A stretch of DNA of 25,819 nucleotides from Apostichopus parvimensis. Its lineage: Eukaryota; Echinodermata; Holothuroidea; Aspidochirotida; Stichopodidae. Below are positions 1 through 8,308 of the stretch, in pieces. The stretch's first letter is position 1; every line of letters starts with the position of its first letter. The notes under the pieces are model-generated. The model saw only the letters and a program-made list of their open reading frames with translations. It did not search any database and was not told the DNA's origin. The stretch covers positions 48,954 to 74,772 of the forward strand of contig KN887188.1 in the NCBI GenBank assembly GCA_000934455.1, in the 5' to 3' direction. The translations under genes were made by a program, and so were the position numbers.

Positions 1-544
1 CAGTGACTTTGGAGTGTAGACTAAATTCATACCCACCCGTCCTAACAAAGCTACCGCTTACCCTCTGTCGAACGTAACCGTATGCATATCATGAATTTGA
101 TTCATTACAATAATGCATTTGTATTGGGCTAAGTGTTTGATTTCTTAATTTATTTTTATTATCTAGCTTAAAAGAAAATTCCCGTAAAGCCTATTCCCAC
201 GTCCTCGATACCATACCTAAGAGACGTACCTGCCCCCTGGGCCAAGCAAAATTTCCAATGTCTTAAAGCTCCTCTCATCTATAACTCTCCAGGAGCGTAA
301 AATCAAATACAACATATATTGACTACTACTTACAGCTGTTCGATTTTATTGAAAGCATCTGGCAATGTTAGGCATACTTTATTTAATTGATAAGAACAAC
401 GAAAATGACGATGACTACGATGGCGATGACGATGTAGATGACAATGACGATAACGATAAGGATGGAAATGACGATGACGTTGACGATAATGATTGTGATG
501 GTATGTCTCTTTGATAACTTTGATAACTTGTTTCTCTGTATTAG
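1..544 (+). other. Last intron of Ig-like receptor copy A (5' part outside window)
   Basis: Non-coding sequence upstream of the copy A terminal exon. It aligns along its length with 5890-6601, which is the last intron of copy B, so the same role is inferred. It ends in a pyrimidine-rich acceptor (TTGTTTCTCTGTATTAG) at 528-544. Positions about 395-505 are a GAC/GAT-type simple repeat. Confidence 0.65.
395..505 (+). repeat. GAC/GAT-rich simple repeat in the copy A intron
   Basis: Imperfect GATGAC/GACGAT trinucleotide array. Matching arrays lie in copy B at about 6290-6400 and 6467-6560. Read on the minus strand it yields apparent His/Arg- or Ser-rich proteins that are only a product of the repeat. 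Confidence 0.8.
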
Positions 545-1503
545 GCACTTCACCATTCAGCTTCAGAGCGACGATCTCTCATCATCTCTGTAGTATACAG
601 TGTATGGTGGAAGACCAGTGTGGAGTTACCATGATCTTGCATGTCGGAGAGGCAATCGCACAAACCACTCCACAAAAGACGACTCAATATACCACTCAAG
701 AGCCGACAGACCCCCCACGTTCTATAACCAACAAACCAAAAGAACAAACCACTGCACAAAAGACGTTTCATTATACCACTCAAGAGCCGACAGATCCCCG
801 ACGTCCTATAACCAACAAACCAGAAAATACTGCTAGTCATAGTATAACTCCGAATTTACAAGCAAGAACAACCGAAAACTTTACACCCAGAGATGACCCA
901 ATGAGTTCTACTGGTGAAATGTATCTTGACTCCGTCACGACAGGAGAAATATTAAACACAGCTTTGATTCACTCCCCAACTGTGATTCCACTTATCGTAA
1001 TTGCTATATTACTTTTGCTACTGATTGTCTTTGGTTGTTGGTATTACTGCATATGTCGTAACAATAAAGCATCTGCATTTACTAAAGGACGCATGAAGTC
1101 GTCGAGGATTCCAAAAGATGGCACGGATGAATCTGATGAGGCGTGTGGAATGACTTCACGGATTGTGGCTGCTGGCTCGCAGGAGGAACCCATGTACTCC
1201 GAAGTGGATCAGAGCAAACGCGCCGTTCACATGAATGAAAACAAATCAGTTACAAAAACTGCCGGAGCATCGACAAACGCAACATTAGATGAATCGGTAG
1301 AATATGATGTCGCCATGAGAGACAAGCGATATTCCACGAAAGTTCCTTCAGATACTGATGTTACAACGCAAAATGAAAAGTTGAATGATAATTATTCCGA
1401 GCCAGGATCTACGATCCCTGTGCAGAAGGCAGCTGATGTTGACTTAGATGTATCTGTGTTATATGCAGTTGTCGACAAGTCAAGGAAGAGTGACATTATA
1501 TAG
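545..1503 (+). CDS. Ig-like receptor copy A, terminal exon: end of Ig fold, stem, membrane helix and ITIM-type tail (gene partial)
   Basis: This exon is open from the acceptor at 543-544 to the TAG at 1501-1503; earlier exons lie before the window. It enters in phase 1, like copy B. In order it encodes the end of an Ig-like fold with three Cys (codons about 545-650), and a Thr/Pro-rich stem with two 28-residue units (661-744 and 745-828) starting QTTPQKTT and QTTAQKTF. About 50 more stem codons follow, then one membrane helix IPLIVIAILLLLLIVFG (985-1035), a basic stop-transfer stretch and a tail of about 150 residues. Tail tyrosines lie at 1195 (MYSEV), 1303 (VEYDVA), 1393 (NYSEP) and 1462 (VLYAVV). 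The last fits the ITIM consensus (S/I/V/L)xYxx(I/V/L), which binds SH2 phosphatases in known receptors. A type I surface receptor with inhibitory-type signalling is inferred. I do not recognise the family; it looks lineage-specific. Confidence 0.72.
661..828 (+). repeat. Tandem 84-bp coding repeat in the copy A stem
   Basis: Two in-frame 28-codon units (661-744, 745-828) share the cores QTT.QKT, YTTQEPTDP and ITNKP. Thr/Pro richness suggests an O-glycosylated, extended stalk. Copy B retains a single, altered unit, so stalk length differs between paralogues. Confidence 0.8.
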
Positions 1504-1756
1504 AACACCTGCCGAAATGGTAAATGAATTGGCATATTTCTTCTTTCTACATTTCTGAGTGGGGCTGTCTCTCTCAACTGTTTTAAATATGGAGCCAGTG
1601 GTTTCGAAAATTCAATGTTTTTAGCAGTCAAAGTAGAACGAGGAGTAAAAAAGGGTCAGAGATGGACACTTTGTAGAGGGTGGGGACGCCAAGAGGGTGG
1701 GGAAGTAGTGCGTCATGTCCTGTTGTAACTCATATGGATTTATGTGTAAAAGTAAG

Positions 1757-1797
1757 AGTCTGACGTTTCGATCCCAGAAGGATCTTCTTCAGAGGCT
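1757..1797 (-). ncRNA. Hammerhead-ribozyme-like core, copy A (probably degenerate)
   Basis: On the minus strand the order is AGCCU, CUGAAGAA, a GAUCC/GGAUC stem of 5 bp, GAAAC, GUC, then AGACU. This resembles the hammerhead layout CUGANGA - stem II - GAAA - stem III - UH. Stem I would be AGCCU with AGACU, with one mismatch. There is one extra A before stem II, and stem III would be only AC/GU with no loop. Known family fact: Penelope-like retroelements carry minimal hammerheads. Activity is doubtful; the motif may simply be the hairpin end of a dispersed element. Confidence 0.35.
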
Positions 1798-2048
1798 GCA
1801 AATGACAAGTTACAGTAACAGAAGGGACAAATACAGACACAGAATACAGACAGGTTAAAGAGCAGGGTGAACACAAAAGAGAAAGATGTAAGAGGATTAG
1901 TAGACAAGGAATGGAGAGAAAAAAGAAACCAACAAGGGGAAGAGGAGAGGGAGAAGATAAACTGTAGAGGGACAAGGAGGGGATTACGGGAAAAGGGTAG
2001 GGAGTAAACTAGAGAAGGACAAATACAGAAAAGTGTGGGGAAAAAATG

Positions 2049-2168
2049 CAAGATTCCATGAAAGTTACTTCAGATGCTGATATTACAACGCAAAATAAGA
2101 AGTTATTCCGAGCCAGGAACTACGATCACTGTGCAGAAGACAGCTGATGATGAAGGCAGCTGATGATA
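2049..2168 (+). pseudogene. Decayed duplicate of the receptor tail exon, copy A flank
   Basis: This stretch repeats the tail-coding sequence of 1328-1440. It starts with ATTCCATGAAAGTT and runs through CAGATGCTGAT, ACAACGCAAAAT, TATTCCGAGCCAGGA and GTGCAGAAGACAGCTGATG. About 10 bases are missing relative to the real exon, and no open frame links it to a splice site that I can see. The same remnant is present behind copy B, so it predates the gene duplication. At two positions it agrees with copy B rather than with the copy A exon. Confidence 0.75.
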
Positions 2169-3180
2169 AAAAAAATCATATGGATTTAAGGAGACTTAAG
2201 GCAAGGAGAGGGGGTGGGCAGGGAGATAAGGTTATCCATTCGATTCCTTTGCGTTTCTAGTAGGAATGACTTTGGCCTAGTATATTGTCTGTAGTCATAC
2301 CATATCATTCGACGTTAAAACTACAGATTGACTGACCAATATACTGTTGCTGATCCTATAGAACATGCGTAACACACTGATCCGATGGCTTTGTAACTGA
2401 TCTCTTGTTGATCTTGTTTTCTTACATGGTAAATTTAGTGAATAGATGTTAATACATTCCGCTTTGTACAAATTGCAATGTCTATCTTTATATTAGTCTA
2501 TATATCCAAAGTTGTTATTTTCCAATGACATCCCTTATCTGAACGAAAACATATAGTTCAGTATACACATCTGTCCCATTGAATGCGTTGAATTTTCTAG
2601 CTGGTACTGTCATAACCGGTCATTAGTCCGATCTGTTATTCCCGGTACTAACGGGAACAGTTTTATTGTTCTTTTATTGCCACTTGGCAAGTTCACTTAG
2701 TCATTTTAAAATACACTGATGTTAGCATTTATAGGTTACTTCTGTAATTTGAATATAGCATAAAAATAATGAGAGTATGTTTGGTCTGTCTTCTTTGAGT
2801 ATCGTATGTCATGCTATGTATGGTTCGTTAAGACTCTTGACATGTCTAGTGACACGATGGTAATATAAACTGATCATATGCTTTGTGTACTGAAATGATA
2901 GTGAATAAGACATAGAAGTTAGTAATGTAACATACTATTTTATAAAGTCAGTCTGTGTCTTTATCGACCATATAGAAGATTATCACATCAAGAATAATAT
3001 TATGGCTGCCCAACTCGAAAAAGAAGAGGTTAAGGAACTATAGTCTACTTGGATGGGGTAGAAATATATAAAAGAAAGGAGTTAACACAGCAATTTGGTG
3101 TTATCCTATTGATCGTTGCCAGGGCTATACAGGAAAAGAGGACGAAATTCGACTACGGCAACGGCAACCTACTTTTCCTA

Positions 3181-3680
3181 GTATATGCCGTCGTGGGAAC
3201 TCCACAGAATTAGACAAATGTAGACAATAATCTAACCTATAGGCCTTTATTGCGGCTCGATTGGCCTAGGCCATTTTGGTCAAATCCATATCTAATTACA
3301 GCTATGGTAAGCTTATAAGTTGTAGGTTCCAGTGTCATTGCCCCCATAGGTAGGATACATACAGCTATAGGTTTCGATCCTGTCGGCCAATGCGGAAAGG
3401 CTCAGAACCTATGGCGGAAAGGCACATTTTAGACATGGATTTTACACAGGAATTTATCGGTAAAACTTTCTTTGATTCGCTTGGAAGGATAGGTTAACCG
3501 TCTTCAAATGTGATGGTTTGCTGGATAGACTGAATTGAAGTTAATCCAAGATTGGGGTTTAGATGTACACAGTCTTTCATGTACATGTTGATTGAATAGT
3601 TTTAATTGTAAGTTTGTAATCTTGAGTCAATACACTGTCTTCAAATATAGCCTATAATGGTTGGTTGAATAAATCGAATT
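3181..3680 (+). repeat. Dispersed repeat, copy 1 (about 500 bp)
   Basis: It matches 11581-12574 in wdr77 intron 1, once the 469-bp insert there is removed. Shared blocks include GTGGGAACTCCACAGAATTA, GTAAGCTT.TAAGTTGTAGG, GGAAGGATAGGT and TTGAATAGTTTTAATTGTAA. It includes AGGCCT palindromes and ends with GTTGAATAAATC. No coding capacity is evident; it is probably a non-autonomous element of unassigned class. Confidence 0.8.
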
Positions 3681-4158
3681 AAGAAATAAAACCATGAGAG
3701 AGTATTAATCATAGACAATAGGACTACATTTTATTCTTAAAATGAATAGCTAATTCTGGAAGCGGATTGTACCTCATATCCTGTCAAAATACGTCCTGTC
3801 CAATTTGGCTGGAATCCCGAATGACATCATTCGATAACAAACTACAAAGATAATATCTGAATCCGAAAGTAGAGAGCTGTCGATGACTCTCAGTGTAGAT
3901 TACCGAATGTTGTGATAGGTGAAGGAAGTTGATAACCCAGTCACGGTATAGAAGCTTTGGTGAATGTGTCGCATACTGACTCACACCACTAATATGATCG
4001 CGTTACGATAATTTGTTCAACTCATTGTTATACAAGAAATGTTTGTCACTTTTTTCTCTTGTCTTCTTTGTCAATTTATACCGAGCTGGATTACATTTCA
4101 CGACTATTGAAGACACTTTCCTGTATAACAAAACCATTGGAGAAAGATATTTTGCATA
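3681..4158 (+). other. Upstream region of copy B
   Basis: AT-rich sequence between the dispersed repeat and the copy B start codon. No gene is seen. A weak TATA-like run (AATTTATACC) lies near 4074, about 85 bases before the ATG, but nothing else fixes a promoter. Confidence 0.3.
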
Positions 4159-4557
4159 ATGGAACATTTTTTTCTCCTCTTCATGTGCATTTCTGCCGCT
4201 TTGTATAAAACAAAAGCTAACGGTTTCTGCGCTGATGCCGAGGAGGCAGTCGAGGTAGTCTTTGGAAAAAATCTGACATTACTTTGTAATGCACCCCTTA
4301 ACTGTTCTGATACATTTTGGACTGTACCACCAATGGATTCCGTGGTGGAAAAAGACAATTGCATTCGTGACAACATCTGTTACAATGTGGATAACGGAAA
4401 ACATATTTTAAGCATCTTCAATGCCACTCCAAATGCCACTGGCTATGCTAAATGTAGATGCGATCAAGATGAAGGTAATAGATCTAAGCTAGTTAATTGT
4501 TTCGAGTTGATCGGGATATGTCAGATGGAGATTAAAACGAGCAACCATCAACCACGA
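4159..4557 (+). CDS. Copy B exon 1: signal peptide and Ig domain 1
   Basis: It starts at the first ATG of the open frame, directly followed by a hydrophobic signal sequence. The donor is A|GTAAGA at 4558, leaving phase 0 after 133 codons. A weaker GAAG|GTAATA donor at 4475 lies inside the domain and would remove the last strand. Extra Cys residues beyond the Ig pair (24, 49, 68, 74, 114, 121) suggest additional disulphides. Confidence 0.7.
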
Positions 4558-6840
4558 GTAAGAATTATCTTTTAATGTTGTCACTATTCAGTTTGTTTCG
4601 TTGTTATAGTTTAACCTCAGATGAGTAGTCTATAGATATCTAGGAATTGCAATGTTAGTACAGAATACGTGTCAATTGCTTCAGGATACTCTAAATTATT
4701 CTTTTTCCTTTTTGTATGATCCGTTGATGGAATGAAGTCTATGCATTCGGGACCCTTTAAACGTCCCGCGAATCTAACTGATTTTGTAGCTGGTGATATG
4801 TTGGAAAGATGACTTAGAACGGCCACTAGGATCTGAATCTATATACCTTCTCTTTTTCCTTTTATTGCCATCCAACGCATGGAACTATAGCAGGGTTTCT
4901 CTAACTTTATCCCACCAAGAACCCCTGTGGATGTCAGAGTTGTCCACGAACCGCCAACCTTTCGAGACACGATCTGAGTTATTATTTAGTCTATAATACG
5001 CAAAAAAGTGCCTCGTAATAGATCAAGTACAAAGTGTTATATGGTAATGAAAAAACAAAACAAGAGATGAACCAATATTTATTTGGAAACTTCAAGATCA
5101 GCTCTTTATCTTCACGACGTACTGTCATGCGTACACCAACTTCACCAAAGTCATGCAGCCTGTGTCTGTTTCATAACTCAGTTATTTATCACATGCACGG
5201 TACGGTACTACTATGGCAACATATGCGTATGGAACAAGAAAAGAATTTGTCGATAGGTACGACTTTTGTACAGTACTAAATTATATGATATATCAAATTT
5301 TAGTTCAACAAAAAGTACTCTAGTTTTTATTTTCAGAAACGTCTCACGAACCCACTGGGATGGACTCACGCATCCCTGGGGGCTCATGCACCCCAGCCAG
5401 GGAACACATGCGCTATAGGTTATATGCCCAAAAGTAGTTACCAATAGCGAACGCTGTTAACAATATTTGCCAGGAATTCATGAATACCATCAGTATATAA
5501 ACCATACACTTCATGTCCTTTTCTTTTAAATGGATGTTCAACAACGTTTGTTCATAGCATTAAATGCATTTCATTTTCCTGCAGATGTATAACAGCACTC
5601 GTGCTGTGAAGCATTCAACTTTCGATATCAGTCTTAAAGAAGGGGAGTTGGTGACATTCCAATGTCAAGAAAGTGCAGCAATGACTACCAGCTGTTCTGA
5701 TTTTAATCTTTTAAGTAAGTGTTCATATGTATTATTCAAAGACACTGGTTGTCCCAATTACGGCAACTATTCCACAATCGCATTTAGTTGCTAAGCCATA
5801 CGGTGACTCTTAATTCAATATGTTTGATCATGTTATTAATCAAAAAACAATCATCTAGGTTTCAACTGTTAACTGCAACGTACCACCATCAGTGAATTTG
5901 GAGTGTAGATTAAATTCATACCCACCCGTCCTAAGAAAGCTACCGCTTACCCTCTGTCGAACGTAACCGTATGCATATCATGAACTTGATTCATCACAAT
6001 ATTGAATCTGTATTGGGCTAAGTGTTTGATTTCTTAATTTATTTTTAATATCTTGTTTGAAAGAATATTCCCGTAAAGCCTATTCCCACGTACTCGATAC
6101 CATACCTAAGAAACGTACCTGCCCCCTGAGCCAAGCAAAATTTCCAATGTCTTAAAGCTCCTCTCATCTATAACTCTCCAGGAGCGTAAAATCAATTACA
6201 ACATATATTAACTACTACTTACAGCTGTTCGATTTTATTGAAATCATCTGGCAATGTTAGGCATACTTTATTTAATTGATAAAACAACGAAAATGACGAT
6301 GACTACGATGGCGATGATGATATGGATGACAATGACGATAACGATAAGGATGGAAATGACGATGACGATGACGTTGACGATAATGATTGTGATGATATGT
6401 CTCTTTGATAACTTTTTCTAACTTGTTTCTCTTGCATACTTTTTTTAATTGATAAGAACAACAAAAATGACGATGACGATGATGACGACGATGGCGATGC
6501 CGATGTAGATGACATTGACGATAACGATGAAGATGACGTTGACGATGATATTTGTGATGATGTCTTTTTGACAACTTTTCTAACTTGTTTCTCTGTATTA
6601 GGCACTTCACCATTCAGCTTCAGAGCGACGATCTCTCATCATCTCTGTAGTATACCGTGTATGGTGGAAGACCAGTGTGGTGTTACCATGATCTTGCATG
6701 TCGCAGAGGCAATCGCACAAACCACTTCACAAAAGACGACTCATTATACCACTCAAAATCTGAAGACAGATGGGATAGGCAATCAGCCGACAGACCACCA
6801 AAGTTCTATAACCAACAACCAAAAGATACTGCTAGTTTAA
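4159..6840 (+). CDS. Ig-like receptor copy B, three exons, truncated before the membrane helix
   Basis: Exons 4159-4557, 5585-5714 and 6602-6840 join in frame (399+130+239 bases) to give 255 residues plus stop. Residues 1-22 are a signal peptide (MEHFFLLFMCISAALY start). Residues about 28-120 form Ig domain 1: LTLLC (Cys43), FW (Trp54), then GYAKCRC (Cys99/101), with sequons at N38, N48, N88, N92 and N107. Residues about 136-212 form a second Ig-like fold, split by a phase-1 intron: LVTFQC (Cys160), FSFRATISHHLC (Cys192) and VTMILHV. A short Thr-rich stem follows, then TAA at 6838-6840. The open frame for membrane helix and tail continues in the -1 frame, so copy B as written would be secreted. 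A real truncation, a pseudogene or a 1-base assembly error are all possible. The family is not recognised. Confidence 0.65.
4558..5584 (+). other. Copy B intron 1
   Basis: GTAAGA donor and TTTTCCTGCAG acceptor. Open stretches inside (for example 4793-4996 and 5034-5279) have no signal, domain or splice support. A TTTTATTTTCAG acceptor-like site near 5336 precedes a GC-richer hairpin block but opens no convincing exon. Confidence 0.55.
5585..5714 (+). CDS. Copy B exon 2: first half of Ig domain 2
   Basis: Acceptor TTTCCTGCAG at 5575-5584 and donor TTAA|GTAAGT at 5715. It enters in phase 0 and leaves in phase 1, matching the phase-1 entry of exon 3. It encodes an N-S-T sequon and the B strand GELVTFQCQE. 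The frame stays open past the donor to TAA at 5792-5794, adding 26 residues with three Cys and one N-Y-S sequon. Intron retention would thus give a short secreted form. Confidence 0.62.
5715..6601 (+). other. Copy B intron 2
   Basis: GTAAGT donor and CTCTGTATTAG acceptor. From 5890 it matches the copy A intron (1-544). It is longer because a block of about 170 bp holding the GAC/GAT repeat and the pyrimidine tract is duplicated (about 6259-6431 and 6432-6601). Confidence 0.65.
6259..6601 (+). repeat. Tandem duplication with GAC/GAT arrays in copy B intron 2
   Basis: Two units of about 170 bp, each running from GCATACTTT.TTTAATTGATAA through a GATGAC array to CTAACTTGTTTCTC. Only the second unit ends in the functional-looking acceptor TGTATTAG; the first goes straight into the second unit (CTCTTGCATAC). 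Copy A has a single unit. Confidence 0.8.
6602..6840 (+). CDS. Copy B exon 3, coding part: end of Ig domain 2 and short stem
   Basis: Enters in phase 1 after TGTATTAG. It encodes FSFRATISHHLC, a CMVEDQCG loop and VTMILHV, then a Thr/Gln-rich stem. The stem has one repeat unit, interrupted by an insertion of about nine codons (NLKTDGIGNQ) absent from copy A. The frame ends at TAA 6838-6840 because AACAAACC of copy A is AACAACC here. Confidence 0.65.
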
Positions 6841-7358
6841 TTGCGATTCCACTTATCGTAATTGCTATATTACTTTTGCTACTGATTGTCTTTGGTTGTT
6901 GGTATTACTGCCTATGTCGTAACTATAAAGCACCTGCATTTACTAAAGGACGCATGAAGTCGTCGAGGATTCCAAAAGATTGCACGGATGGATCTGATGA
7001 GGCGTGTGGAATGACTTCAAGAAACAGTATCAGGATTGTGGCCGATGGCTTGCAGGAGGAACCCATGTACTTCGAAGTGGATGAGAGCAAAAGCGTCGTT
7101 CACATGAATGAAAACAAATCAGTTATTAAAACTGTCGAAGCATCCATAAACGCAACATTAGATGAATCGGTAGAATATGATGTCGCCATGAAAGACAAGC
7201 GAGATTCCACGAAAGTTCCTTCAGATGCTGATGTTAAAACGCAAAATGAAAAGTTGAATGATAATTATTCCGAGCCAGGATCTACGATCACTGTGCAGAA
7301 GGCTGCTGATGTTGACCTAGATGTATCTGTGGTATATGCAGTTGTCAAGGAAGAGTGA
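6841..7358 (+). pseudogene. Copy B membrane helix and cytoplasmic tail, out of frame with the upstream exon
   Basis: In the -1 frame relative to the stem, an open stretch runs to TGA at 7356-7358. It encodes the helix IPLIVIAILLLLLIVFG (from 6846) and a tail with tyrosines at 7068 (MYFEV), 7176 (VEYDVA), NYSEP near 7267 and 7335 (VVYAVV, ITIM consensus). It is about as well conserved as in copy A and has no internal stop. This argues for recent loss, for expression by another route, or for an artefact in the sequence. The C-terminus is shorter than in copy A, because 8 bases between two GTC triplets are missing and a TGA is met earlier. Confidence 0.65.
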
Positions 7359-7621
7359 CATTATATAGAACACCTGCCGAAATGGTAAATGAATTGGCAT
7401 ATTTCTTCTTTCTACATTTCTGAGTGGGGCTGTCTCTCTCAACTGTTTTAAATATGGAGCCAGTGGTTTCGAAAATTCAATATTTTTAGCAGTCAAAGTA
7501 GAACGAGGAGTAAAAAGGGGTCAGAGATGGACACTTTGTAGAGGGTGGGGACGCCAAGAGGGTGGGGAAGTAGTGCGTCATGTCCTGTTGTAACTCATAT
7601 GGATTTATGTGTAAAAGTAAG

Positions 7622-7662
7622 AGCCTGACGTTTCGATCCCAAAAGGATCTTCTTCAGAGGCT
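7622..7662 (-). ncRNA. Hammerhead-ribozyme-like core, copy B
   Basis: Same layout as the copy A fold, but stem I is now a perfect 5-bp pair (AGCCU with AGGCU), and stem II GAUCC/GGAUC closes a UUUUG loop. CUGAAGA, GAAAC and GUC fall where hammerhead core and cleavage residues are expected. There is one extra A before stem II, and stem III is only AC/GU with no loop, so a single unit is unlikely to be very active. Origin from a Penelope-like element is inferred from known family biology only. Confidence 0.42.
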
Positions 7663-7913
7663 GCAAATGACAAGTTACAGTAACAGAAGGGACAAATACA
7701 GACACAGAATACAGACAGGTTAATGAGCATGGTGAACACAAAAGAGAAAGATGTAAGAGGATTAGTAGACAAGGGATGGAGAGAAGAAAGAAACCAACAG
7801 GGGGAAGAGGAGAGGGAGAAGATAAACTGTAGAGGGACAAGGAGGGGATTACGGGAAAAGGGTAGGGAGTAAACTAGAGAAGGACAAATACAGAAAAGTT
7901 TGGGGGAAAAAAT

Positions 7914-8033
7914 GCAAGATTCCATGAAAGTTACTTCAGATGCTGATATTACAACGCAAAATAAGAAGTCATTCCGAGCCAGGATCTACGATCACTGTGC
8001 AGAAGACAGCTGATGATGAAGGCAGCTGATGAT
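7914..8033 (+). pseudogene. Decayed duplicate of the receptor tail exon, copy B flank
   Basis: Orthologous to 2049-2168: ATTCCATGAAAGTTACTTC, CAGATGCTGATATTACAACG, TTCCGAGCCAGGATCTACG and GTGCAGAAGACAGCTGATGATG. It is separated from the real exon (stop at 7358) by about 550 bp of repeat-derived DNA. It is not translatable as a tail. Confidence 0.75.
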
Positions 8034-8302
8034 AAAAAATCATATGGACTTGAGGCAAGGAGAGGATGTGGGCAGGGAGGAGAGGTTATCCATTCGAAAT
8101 CTTTGCGTTTCCAGTAGGAATGACTTTGGCCTAGTATATTGTCTGTAGTCATAACATATCATTCGACGTTAAAACTACAGATTTACTGACCAATACTGTG
8201 GCTGATCCTATAGAACAGGCGTAACACACTGATCCGGTGGCTTTGTAACTGATCTCTTGTTGATCTTGTTTTCTTACTTGGTAAATTTAGTGAATAGATG
8301 TT

Positions 8303-8308
8303 AATAAA
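8303..8308 (+). terminator. Candidate polyadenylation signal, copy B
   Basis: AATAAA followed by a T/GT-rich stretch (TTTTCGCTTTGT). The equivalent in copy A (2451-2456) reads AATACA. It is about 950 bases after the copy B tail stop; no transcript evidence is available. Confidence 0.35.

Larger units (their letters stand above)
1504..2300 (+). other. 3' flank / presumed 3' UTR of copy A with an inserted repeat
   Basis: No coding region is seen. The sequence matches the flank of copy B (7359-8160) closely. About 1720-2045 is dominated by a purine-rich block (AGAGGAGAGG style) that begins with a hairpin motif typical of dispersed-element ends. A decayed piece of the receptor tail exon follows at about 2049-2168. 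Confidence 0.55.
1..3180 (+). repeat. Segmental tandem duplication, left copy
   Basis: This segment is collinear with 5890-9058. It covers the last intron, the terminal exon and about 1.7 kb of 3' flank. Differences are scattered substitutions and indels: in the first 60 bases I count three substitutions, while about 80 bases near 2600-2690 look identical. The left boundary is the window edge, so the duplication probably extends further upstream. Confidence 0.9.

Noticed and set aside
330-548. Minus-strand His/Arg-rich open frame, with similar ones at 6272-6613
   Set aside because: These result from reading the GAC/GAT simple repeat in an intron; the residue pattern follows the trinucleotide.
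600-836. Alternative + frame through the copy A stem
   Set aside because: The true frame is fixed by the membrane helix and tail in a single open exon. The alternative frame is a shadow and ends before the helix.
1730-2051. Minus-strand Leu/Ser/Cys-rich open frames (and their twins at 7595-7925)
   Set aside because: They are the complement of a purine-rich repeat block in both receptor flanks. No domain, start context or splice signal supports them.
6811-6840. Programmed -1 frameshift linking copy B stem to its membrane helix
   Set aside because: The required shift is -1, but the local CCAAAAG is not a canonical X XXY YYZ slippery site, and no clear pseudoknot follows. A simple 1-base deletion or sequence error is the more economical reading.
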